Source of the DNA: Dethiobacter sp.
GTDB taxonomy: Bacteria; Bacillota; Dethiobacteria; DTU022
Length of the DNA stretch: 11,924 nucleotides
Reading direction: 5' to 3'
Assembly: GCA_018333405.1 (NCBI GenBank)
Contig: JAGXSR010000097.1
Coordinates: forward strand, 1 to 11,924
Shown here: piece by piece, positions 6,188 to 11,924 of the stretch
Position numbering within the stretch: the stretch's first letter is position 1
How the letters are laid out: the number at the start of each line of letters is the position of its first letter
Program-made: the position numbers and the translations under genes
Notes under the pieces: model-generated
Databases searched by the model: none
The model's input: only the letters and a program-made list of their open reading frames with translations
Told to the model about the DNA's origin: nothing

Positions 6188-6846
6188 TTATCTTTGCCCA
6201 TAAGCCGGTAAGCCACATAAAGCAGACAAAAACCGCAACCGAAGGTGATGATTACCGCCAGTGACGGGGATAAGCGCTCTGCGTAAAACAGTGTGATCAA
6301 GCCGGTTACCAGCAACCAATTTCCAGTCACGAGCATCTCTTGCAGATAAAACACATTAACAAAGGCAATAAAACTCAGTCCCAACAGGATAGAAATTGCC
6401 GGAACAATAAACAGGCCCAAATCACGAGAGATCAAGAAAGCCAGCACACCACCGCCCGCCAGCGCGAAAGGAAGAAGCAGGGAGATGCTTTGCGGCGTGT
6501 AAACATCGCTGATCAGCCTGAGAACAGTGATATCCTGATAGGTTTTGCGGGCATGCTTTAAAATAAGCAGCATTTTATACCTGCCCACTGCCGCCCAAAA
6601 GAGAGCGATAGACAGATAAAAAGCCAGACGAAAAATCAGGGGAACAGCGTCAAACGTTCCGAAGCGAGTGATCAGGCAGTGCGAGAAACCGGCCAGCAAA
6701 GCAAGGCCGACACCGCCCCACAGACCGACCAAGGCCATGGCTTGAGAAATATTTATAAAGCGAAAAATATTGTTGCTCTTGACCACCGCGCTTTTGACAA
6801 ACTGCAGGTTTTCCACCAGTTTCTGTAAATCGTCAGCGTCAGTCAT
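6184..6846 (-). CDS. Hypothetical six-TM membrane protein, first gene of the exporter operon
   Basis: This 220-residue protein has a soluble N-terminal stretch of about 33 residues (MTDADDLQKLVENLQFVKSA) followed by six hydrophobic segments near 34-54, 69-88, 118-139, 144-168, 174-189 and 194-214. I recognise no enzymatic or transporter motif. ATG at 6846 is chosen, with a GAGAG sequence just upstream; GTG at 6858 would add four residues but overlaps the AAAGG that could serve as RBS. The stop overlaps the ATG of the winged-helix gene by 4 nt, a pairing that often marks a membrane partner or sensor made stoichiometrically with a regulator. A sigma-A promoter and an inverted repeat lie upstream. 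Function unknown. Confidence 0.8.
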   Translation of the reverse strand: MTDADDLQKLVENLQFVKSAVVKSNNIFRFINISQAMALVGLWGGVGLALLAGFSHCLITRFGTFDAVPLIFRLAFYLSIALFWAAVGRYKMLLILKHARKTYQDITVLRLISDVYTPQSISLLLPFALAGGGVLAFLISRDLGLFIVPAISILLGLSFIAFVNVFYLQEMLVTGNWLLVTGLITLFYAERLSPSLAVIITFGCGFCLLYVAYRLMGKDK

Positions 6847-6860
6847 GTTTTCTCTCACCT

Positions 6861-6889
6861 TTGGTTTATGACATAAACTACTTTATAAT
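6861..6889 (+). promoter_or_regulatory. Possible divergent promoter for the two small genes
   Basis: On the plus strand TATAAT (6884-6889) is a perfect -10 with a weak -35 (TTGGTT, 6861-6866) 17 bp upstream. A second TATAAT starts at 6889. It would share the inverted repeat at 6864-6878 with the opposite promoter and leave a leader of about 80 nt before the ATG at 6979. The AT-rich region makes chance matches likely. Confidence 0.35.
6864..6878. promoter_or_regulatory. 7-1-7 inverted repeat, probable operator of the exporter operon
   Basis: GTTTATG, one base, then CATAAAC form a perfect inverted repeat. It lies 8 bp downstream of the -10 of the minus-strand promoter and covers the expected transcription start to early leader. 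On the other strand it overlaps the upstream part of a possible promoter for the small genes. The size and symmetry fit a dimeric winged-helix protein, most simply the one encoded at 5813-6187. Confidence 0.6.
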
Positions 6890-6915
6890 ATAATATACTT
6901 TGTAATCGACGTCAA
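6887..6915 (-). promoter_or_regulatory. Sigma-A-type promoter of the membrane protein/regulator/ABC-2 operon
   Basis: On the minus strand TTGACG (6915..6910) is followed after 17 bp by TATATT (6892..6887). An overlapping TATAAT-like sequence is also present. Transcription would start near 6880, within or just before the 7-1-7 inverted repeat, and give a leader of about 35 nt. Confidence 0.7.
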
Positions 6916-6951
6916 TATTCCGCAATAAAAATAGAAAAAATTTGGAGCCGG

Positions 6952-6987
6952 TTTTGCCATACTTAAGGAGTGTTCTTTATGGCAAAA
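6952..6987 (+). promoter_or_regulatory. Leader hairpin with RBS in loop and start codon in stem
   Basis: TTTTGCCATA (6952-6961) is the exact reverse complement of TATGGCAAAA (6978-6987). The 16-nt loop contains the Shine-Dalgarno AAGGAG (6965-6970). The 3' arm contains the ATG of the 35-codon gene. In the mRNA the start codon would be paired while the RBS stays exposed, a layout compatible with translational control. No ligand or partner is apparent. Confidence 0.6.
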
Positions 6988-7086
6988 GGAATTTGCTGTC
7001 CTGTAAAGAATAACCTTAAATCAGGCTTAGCCGATACGTTAACCTATATGGCGACAAGGCCGTTATTACTGTGCGGGGAGGCATAG
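6979..7086 (+). CDS. Small 35-codon ORF, cysteine-containing peptide
   Basis: ATG at 6979 has AAGGAG 8 nt upstream and reads MAKGICCPVKNN...RPLLLCGEA before TAG. It carries a Cys-Cys pair at residues 6-7, a further Cys at 32 and a basic N-terminal half, with no clear membrane segment or recognisable family. It is in the same frame as the following small gene, whose Shine-Dalgarno GGGGAGG is embedded in this gene's last codons. It may be a leader peptide coupling translation to that gene, an independent small protein, or a chance ORF; the good RBS argues for translation. Confidence 0.45.
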   Translation: MAKGICCPVKNNLKSGLADTLTYMATRPLLLCGEA

Positions 7087-7089
7087 AAG

Positions 7090-7251
7090 ATGGGTAAAGG
7101 CTCTTTTAAAGCATTTCAAACCGGAATCGGTTTTGGTTGCTGCCTGGCCATGATTATTTCATGGAGCATTCATCAATCCGTATTATTTGCATTGTTTCAT
7201 GGTTTATTAGGTTGGTTCTATGTAATCTGGTATCTGTTGTTTATCCGGTAG
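7090..7251 (+). CDS. Small 53-residue hydrophobic membrane protein
   Basis: ATG at 7090 follows GGGGAGG (7074-7080), and the ORF ends with TAG at 7249-7251. The protein starts MGKGSFKAFQTGIGFG, has Cys-Cys at 17-18, then ISWSIHQSVLFALFHGLLGW and a hydrophobic end (FYVIWYLLFIR). It resembles the small conserved Firmicutes proteins of about 50 residues with a 'SW..N.S..WA..HG...W.YV.YY' pattern that I recall as uncharacterised. One long or two short membrane segments are likely, with a basic cytoplasmic N-terminus. It starts 3 nt after the preceding small ORF and 87 nt before the ABC exporter genes on the same strand, so it could be cotranscribed with them. No function is known to me. Confidence 0.7.
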   Translation: MGKGSFKAFQTGIGFGCCLAMIISWSIHQSVLFALFHGLLGWFYVIWYLLFIR

Positions 7252-7338
7252 CGCCTGGAAAGCGTCAATATGCCGATAGACTCATTGCGCCGGAAGGCAG
7301 AGCCTGATCGAGATTAAAATAGCAGGAGACACTATAAA

Positions 7339-9063
7339 TTGCTGAAGCTGCTTTCGTTTTTAAAGCCGTACTCCCCGCTCACCGCCGGCGTGCTGGTTTT
7401 TATGTTTGTACATGCCCTGTCTGAGCTGTATTTGCCGACACTTTTGGCCGGCATTGTGGATATCGGCATTGTCGGCGGTGATAGCGCATATATTTTCAGG
7501 ACCGGGGCGCTGATGCTCACCGTCGCTATCGGCGGGGTGATTACTACCATCGTCGGAAACTTATTGTCTTCCAGGGCAGCGGCAGGATTCGGCAAAGACC
7601 TGCGCAGAAGCCTCTTTAGCCGGATCGAATCTTTTTCCCTGCAAGAGTTCGACCGCTTCGGCAGCGCTTCTCTGATTACCCGCTCAACAAACGACGTCAC
7701 CCAGGTGCAAATGGTTTTGCTGCTGATCTTGCGGATGATGGTTTCTGCGCCGCTGATGCTGGCCGGCGGCATGATCATGGCTCTGTCCAGGGATGCGCAG
7801 CTGTCGCGCGTTCTGATAGTGGTTATTCCGCTTTTAGCTGTCGCGGTAACGCTGATCGCGCTAAAAGCCGTCCCCGCATTTAAATCAATGCAGCTTGATC
7901 TGGACAGGCTGAACCTGGTCCTGCGCGAAAATCTGACCGGAATGCGGGTGATTCGAGCTTTTAACCGGCTGGAGCAGGAAAAACAGCGTTTCAATGAAGT
8001 AAATCTTGATCTCACCGCTACCGCCATCCGTGTCAACCGGCTCCTGGCTTCGATCATGCCGGTGCTGATGCTGACTTTAAACTTTACCGCTGTGGCCATA
8101 ATCTGGTTCGGGGGGATGCGCATTGATCGCGGCCAGATGATGGTGGGCGACCTGATCGCTTTTCTGCAATATGTTATGCTGATCTTATTCTCCCTGATCA
8201 TGGTCTCGATGACCTTTGTGATGCTTCCCCGCGCTTCAGCTTCAGCGGCGCGCATAAACCAGGTGCTGGATACTTTCCCCAACCTTATAGATCCTCCTCA
8301 TCCGCAGAACGGCGGCGGCGCAGGCGGCGTGGAATTCAAAGAGGCAACCTTCAGCTATCCCGGAGCAGAAAACCCGGCCGTAAACAAGATCTCTTTCCGC
8401 GCCAAACCAGGCGAGATCACCGCTCTGATCGGGGGGACCGGATCGGGCAAATCCACCCTGGCTAAACTATTGCTTCGCTTTTACGATGTGGATAGCGGCG
8501 CTATCTACCTGGGCGGAGTGGATGTGCGGGAGATCTCCCAGGCAACGCTGCGGGATAAAATCGGCTATGTTCCTCAACAATCGTTTCTATTCAGCGGCAG
8601 CGTGGCCGACAATATCCGCTTCGGGCGCAAAGAGGCTACGGATGAAGAGGTGCGGCAGGCCGCCGAGACGGCCCAGGCCGCTGACTTTATTGCTGATATG
8701 ACCGGGGGCTACAGCGCGATCATCGCCAAAGGCGGGAGCAATGTTTCCGGAGGTCAAAAGCAGCGCCTCTCTATAGCCCGGGCGCTGGCGAAACAGCCGG
8801 AAATTTATATTTTCGACGACAGCTTCTCCGCCCTCGATTTTAAGACCGAATTCCGGATACGGGCAGCGCTGAAAAAAGAAACCGCTTCAGCCACCGTGCT
8901 GGTTATCGCCCAACGGGTGGGCACAGTGATGGATGCCGACCAAATACTAGTTTTAGACAATGGTAAAATTTGCGGGGCAGGAAAACACGCCGAGCTTTTG
9001 AAAACCTGCGCCGTTTACCGTGAGATTGTGCTCTCACAGCTCTCCGCGGAGGAAGTTTCGTGA
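7339..9063 (+). CDS. Heterodimeric ABC exporter, half-transporter with degenerate ATP site
   Basis: This 574-residue fusion has an N-terminal six-helix exporter domain (about 1-310; LKLLSFLKPYSPLT start, coupling-helix regions around STNDVTQVQ and ENLTGMRVIRAF) and an NBD (about 330-574). NBD motifs are Walker A GGTGSGKST (365-373), signature VSGGQ (469-473), Walker B IYIFDD with Asp494 in place of the catalytic Glu, and Gln525 (IAQRVG) in place of the H-loop His. These two replacements mark the catalytically weak site of BmrC/TM287/EfrA-type subunits, while the signature is canonical and serves the partner's site. Substrates of such pumps are usually drugs, lipids or peptides; none can be assigned here. 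The TTG start at 7339 has AGGAG 10 nt upstream. It overlaps the next gene by 4 nt. No clear promoter is seen in 7252-7338, so it may be read with the small genes upstream. Confidence 0.94.
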   Translation: MLKLLSFLKPYSPLTAGVLVFMFVHALSELYLPTLLAGIVDIGIVGGDSAYIFRTGALMLTVAIGGVITTIVGNLLSSRAAAGFGKDLRRSLFSRIESFSLQEFDRFGSASLITRSTNDVTQVQMVLLLILRMMVSAPLMLAGGMIMALSRDAQLSRVLIVVIPLLAVAVTLIALKAVPAFKSMQLDLDRLNLVLRENLTGMRVIRAFNRLEQEKQRFNEVNLDLTATAIRVNRLLASIMPVLMLTLNFTAVAIIWFGGMRIDRGQMMVGDLIAFLQYVMLILFSLIMVSMTFVMLPRASASAARINQVLDTFPNLIDPPHPQNGGGAGGVEFKEATFSYPGAENPAVNKISFRAKPGEITALIGGTGSGKSTLAKLLLRFYDVDSGAIYLGGVDVREISQATLRDKIGYVPQQSFLFSGSVADNIRFGRKEATDEEVRQAAETAQAADFIADMTGGYSAIIAKGGSNVSGGQKQRLSIARALAKQPEIYIFDDSFSALDFKTEFRIRAALKKETASATVLVIAQRVGTVMDADQILVLDNGKICGAGKHAELLKTCAVYREIVLSQLSAEEVS

Positions 9064-10904
9064 GTGGACGGCGGCGGGAAGAGCAGCAGCCCGGCGCTTT
9101 CTTGGGGCGGGGCCCGGTACATGCCCTGAGTTTGCCGGTAGAGAAGCCCAAAGATTTCAAGGGAGCAATGAAGCGGCTGGCCGGTTACCTTAAACCCGGG
9201 CGCCGACAATTGGCTTCAGTTCTGCTGATGGCCGCTTTAAGCACCGCATTCGGCGTAGTCAGTCCGAAAGTGCTGGGTCTGGCCACCACCAGTTTATTTG
9301 AAAGCCTGATCGGCGACCAGCGTGTGAATTTCGCTTATCTTAGCCAGATCCTGCTCATTTTGGGGGGTCTGTATCTGTTCAGCGCCTTATTTAACTTCGC
9401 CCAGCAGTATATCATGGCTGCGGCCGCTCAAAACACAATCTACGCTTTGCGCGAGGAGATTAACCAAAAGCTATCCCGGCTGCCCTTAAGATATTTTGAT
9501 GATCACAGCCACGGCGATATCTTAAGCCGAGTCACCAACGATGTGGACAATATCAGCAGCACCCTGCAGCAGAGCCTGACCCAGCTGATAGCCGCGGCGG
9601 TAATGCTGGTGGGCATACTGGTGATGATGCTGGTGATCAGCCCGCTGTTAACCACGGTTGCTTTTATCATCCTGCCGCTCTCTTTCCTGGTCACCAAGTC
9701 CGTGGCAGCCCGCTCACAAAAATATTTTTCCCGCCAGCAGCAGGTACTGGGCGATTTGAACGGACATATAGAGGAGATGCTTAGCGGCCACCTTTTGGTA
9801 AAAGCTTTCGGGCGGGAAAAAGATACGATTGAACAATTCGGGCGGATCAATGAACAGCTCTACGACACCTCTTGGAAAGCACAGTTTGTTTCAGGGATCA
9901 TTATGCCTCTGCTGATGTTTATCAATAATATCGGTTATGTGCTGGTCTGTATCTTCGGCAGCATCCTGGTCATTCGGGGTTCAATTACCATCGGCGACGT
10001 GCAAGCCTTTATCCAGTATGCCCGGCAGTTTACTCATCCGATCGCCCAAACGGCCAATATTGCCAATATATTACAATCAACCGTGGCCTCGGCAGAACGG
10101 ATTTTTGAGCTTTTAGACGAGACAGAAGAGATCCCGGATACTGACGGGGCGGCGCTTGACTCACCCCGGGGCGATGTGCGCTTTGATAACGTCCGCTTCG
10201 GCTATACGAAAGAGAATATACTGTTGGAAAATTTAAATATTGAAGTGTCAAAAGGGCAGACTGTGGCCGTCGTCGGCCCTACCGGGGCGGGAAAAACTAC
10301 TCTGGTCAATTTACTGATGCGCTTTTACGATATCGGCGGCGGCAGGATTACAGTAGACGGCATGGATATCAGGGATCTGAAGCGGGAGAATCTGCGCATG
10401 ATCTTCGGCATGGTGCTTCAGGATACCTGGCTGTTCAGCGGCACTATCCGGGATAATATCGCCTACGGCCGCACTAAAGCCACGGAGCAGGAGATTCTAA
10501 ACGCCGCCCGGGTAGCATACGCGGATCAGTTTATCCGCACCTTGCCTGAAGGCTACAATACCATTTTAAATGAGGATGCCTCCAATATTTCCCAGGGTCA
10601 AAAACAGCTGATCACCATTGCCCGCGCAATTCTGGCCGACCCGGCAATTTTGATCCTCGACGAGGCCACCAGCAGCGTCGATTCCAGAACAGAGCTTTTA
10701 ATTCAAAAAGCGATGAAAGAGCTGATGCGCGGGCGGACAAACTTTGTCATCGCCCACCGCCTCTCGACTATACGCGATGCCGATATCATTCTGGTCATGA
10801 ACGAAGGGGAAATTATCGAAAAGGGTACCCACCGGGAACTACTGAATTTTAACGGCTTTTACACAGAGCTCTATGCCAGCCAGTTCCCGGCTTCAGCAGA
10901 TTAA
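9060..10904 (+). CDS. Heterodimeric ABC exporter, half-transporter with canonical Walker B
   Basis: This 614-residue protein opens with a charged, Gly/Pro-rich extension of about 35 residues. A six-TM exporter domain follows (about 50-345; SRVTNDVDNISSTLQQSLTQ and LLVKAFGREK are typical coupling regions), then an NBD (about 370-614). Walker A is GPTGAGKTT (406-414), Walker B LILDEATSS has catalytic Glu535, and the H-loop has His566 (IAHRLST). The signature is SQGQ (511-514) instead of SGGQ, as in TM288/BmrD/EfrB-type subunits. Combined with the upstream subunit this gives one canonical composite site (this Walker A/B with the partner's SGGQ) and one degenerate site. The GTG start overlaps the previous stop (GTGA), with GGAGG upstream, so translation is coupled. 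A terminator overlaps the 3' end, so this is the operon's last gene. Confidence 0.95.
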   Translation: MSGRRREEQQPGAFLGRGPVHALSLPVEKPKDFKGAMKRLAGYLKPGRRQLASVLLMAALSTAFGVVSPKVLGLATTSLFESLIGDQRVNFAYLSQILLILGGLYLFSALFNFAQQYIMAAAAQNTIYALREEINQKLSRLPLRYFDDHSHGDILSRVTNDVDNISSTLQQSLTQLIAAAVMLVGILVMMLVISPLLTTVAFIILPLSFLVTKSVAARSQKYFSRQQQVLGDLNGHIEEMLSGHLLVKAFGREKDTIEQFGRINEQLYDTSWKAQFVSGIIMPLLMFINNIGYVLVCIFGSILVIRGSITIGDVQAFIQYARQFTHPIAQTANIANILQSTVASAERIFELLDETEEIPDTDGAALDSPRGDVRFDNVRFGYTKENILLENLNIEVSKGQTVAVVGPTGAGKTTLVNLLMRFYDIGGGRITVDGMDIRDLKRENLRMIFGMVLQDTWLFSGTIRDNIAYGRTKATEQEILNAARVAYADQFIRTLPEGYNTILNEDASNISQGQKQLITIARAILADPAILILDEATSSVDSRTELLIQKAMKELMRGRTNFVIAHRLSTIRDADIILVMNEGEIIEKGTHRELLNFNGFYTELYASQFPASAD

Positions 10905-10921
10905 CCGGAACCTCTATTTTT
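10883..10921 (+). terminator. Rho-independent terminator after the ABC exporter
   Basis: GTTCCCGG (10883-10890, inside the last codons) pairs with CCGGAAC (10905-10911) as a 7-bp stem with one bulged C and a 14-nt loop. TATTTTT follows (10914-10920). The stem starts before the stop codon, which is unusual but not rare. It separates the exporter from the phosphorylase gene. Confidence 0.5.
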
Positions 10922-10941
10922 GACCATATGCCAATCTACGT

Positions 10942-11033
10942 AATACCACCGGCAATCAATAAACCTCCTGAATGATAAGCCTTCGCGTTGCGCAAGCTAA
11001 GCCTGGTGTGCACTATTCGGGGAGGTTGGTATT
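10942..11033 (+). promoter_or_regulatory. Leader of the phosphorylase gene with two segments complementary to its RBS region
   Basis: AACCTCC (10962-10968) is the exact reverse complement of GGAGGTT (11021-11027), which contains the Shine-Dalgarno of the phosphorylase gene. AATACCA (10942-10948) is complementary to TGGTATT (11027-11033) immediately after it. The two pairings could hide the ribosome binding site. The stems are short and the loops long (52 and 78 nt), so this may be chance. I see no convincing sigma-A promoter or known riboswitch in 10922-11035. Confidence 0.25.
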
Positions 11034-11035
11034 TT

Positions 11036-11924
11036 TTGAAAGGAATACAGGAACCGCGCGTGGCCTATATGTGCATGGAATACGGGCTGCATGAAACGCT
11101 GCCCGTCTACGCCGGCGGGCTGGGAGTACTGGCCGGCGACTACCTGAAAGCGGCCAAAGATCAGAATCTGCCGGTTATCGGGATCGGAATCTTATGGAGC
11201 CAGGATTATACGGAGCAAACCATTAAAGACGGGCGACCGGTCAACTATTATGAGAACCATGATTTTGAGATGGTCGAGCCAACAGGCCTGGAGATTAAAG
11301 TAGAGGTCCGGGGCGAAGAGGTAACCTGCAAAATACATAAAGTTGATTGCTACGACAACGCTACCCTTTACCTGCTGGACGCCGGCTATCCGGGCAGCAA
11401 ACACGGCTGGATGACCAAGCGGCTTTACCATGAGGCGGCACAGGAGCGGGTAGCGGCAGAAATCATACTGGGCATCGGCGGGGTCAGGGCAATCCGAGCG
11501 TTGGGTCTAGAAGTGGATATCTATCATCTCAATGAGGGGCATGCCGTTTTTTGCGGTTTGGAGCTGATCAGGGAAAAGATGCAGCTAAGTAACCTGTCCT
11601 TCCACGAAGCATGGGAAGAAACCCGCCGGGAGATTGTGTTTACCACCCACACTCCGGTTAAAGCAGCCCATGAGCTGCACTCTTTGGATTTTCTAAGTTA
11701 TATGGGCGCTTTTAACGGGCTGACCCAGGAGCAGCTCATGGAAATCGGAGGAGACCCTTTTAACATGACCGCCGCTTCACTTTTATTATCCCACCTGGCA
11801 AACGGGGTTTCCAAGCTGCACGGCCGGACCGCTTGCCGCATGTGGCGGGAAATCGGCAAAGCCGCCTGCATTATTTCGATCACTAATGGTGTTCATAAAG
11901 CCACCTGGCAGCATCCCGCCATAA
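11036..11924 (+). CDS. glgP: Alpha-glucan phosphorylase (GT35, short type), N-terminal part, runs off right edge
   Basis: About 296 codons are visible without interruption. AYMCMEYGLHETLPVYAGGL (residues 10-29) followed by GVLAGDYLKAAKD is the substrate-site region of the short bacterial and archaeal phosphorylases. YHLNEGHAVF, FTTHTPVKAAHE, FNMTAASL, NGVSKLHG and SITNGVH follow in the family order. The enzyme removes terminal glucose from glycogen or maltodextrin by phosphorolysis, giving glucose-1-phosphate in the cytoplasm. The pyridoxal-phosphate lysine lies in the C-terminal half outside the window. The chosen start is TTG 11036, with GGGGAGG ending 10 nt upstream; GTG 11060 and ATG 11069 are in frame, but the family usually has a few residues before AYxxxE. 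It lies after a terminator and is probably a separate transcription unit from the exporter. Confidence 0.92.
   Translation, partial: MKGIQEPRVAYMCMEYGLHETLPVYAGGLGVLAGDYLKAAKDQNLPVIGIGILWSQDYTEQTIKDGRPVNYYENHDFEMVEPTGLEIKVEVRGEEVTCKIHKVDCYDNATLYLLDAGYPGSKHGWMTKRLYHEAAQERVAAEIILGIGGVRAIRALGLEVDIYHLNEGHAVFCGLELIREKMQLSNLSFHEAWEETRREIVFTTHTPVKAAHELHSLDFLSYMGAFNGLTQEQLMEIGGDPFNMTAASLLLSHLANGVSKLHGRTACRMWREIGKAACIISITNGVHKATWQHPAI

Noticed and set aside
7332..8282. 316-codon open frame on the minus strand
   Set aside because: It is antisense to the clear ABC exporter gene, with composition (Arg/Ser/Ile runs) typical of a shadow frame.
10928..10968. AGGAGG-like sequence on the minus strand followed by a short reading frame from TTG
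   Set aside because: The frame stops after about seven codons, and the sequence is better explained as complement to the phosphorylase RBS or as chance.

Overview
The window looks like a chromosomal segment of a low-to-moderate GC member of the Bacillota (Firmicutes), probably a Clostridia-type anaerobe. The grounds are strong AGGAGG-type ribosome binding sites, many GTG and TTG starts, sigma-A-like promoters (TTGACA-17-TATATT), a heterodimeric ABC exporter and a short-type alpha-glucan phosphorylase. This placement is inference. There are no rRNA, tRNA, CRISPR or transposase genes.

Left region (1-2800), minus strand. A 751-residue regulator fuses a complete LacI-type repressor (HTH plus sugar-binding domain) to a complete family-1 solute-binding-protein domain. 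Downstream of it lies a uroporphyrinogen-decarboxylase/methyltransferase-family gene that runs off the window. A perfect 14-bp palindrome with a central CpG sits just downstream of the regulator's promoter. A 13/14 copy of it sits in front of the URO-D-type gene. The regulator therefore probably controls both itself and that gene. The URO-D-type gene has an excellent Shine-Dalgarno sequence but ATA where its family start codon should be.

Junction (2750-3443). On the plus strand there is a DUF4367-like C-terminal domain with no start. It is interrupted by the promoter of the LacI-type gene, so a rearrangement or insertion probably brought in the sugar-regulator cassette. A hairpin lies in the convergent intergenic space.

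Middle region (3444-6915), minus strand. This is a tight five-gene operon read from a good promoter: a six-TM membrane protein, a winged-helix regulator (ATGA overlap), an ABC ATPase and two ABC-2 permeases. The last three resemble the three-component 'fluoroquinolone-type' exporters. A 7-1-7 inverted repeat at the start of transcription is a likely operator for the winged-helix protein.

Right region (6950-11924), plus strand. Two tiny genes (35 and 53 codons, each with its own ribosome binding site) come first; the first has its RBS in the loop of a 10-bp hairpin. They are followed by the two overlapping half-transporter genes of a heterodimeric ABC exporter, which has one degenerate and one canonical ATP site. 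A terminator follows, and then the first 296 codons of an alpha-glucan phosphorylase, which runs off the right edge.
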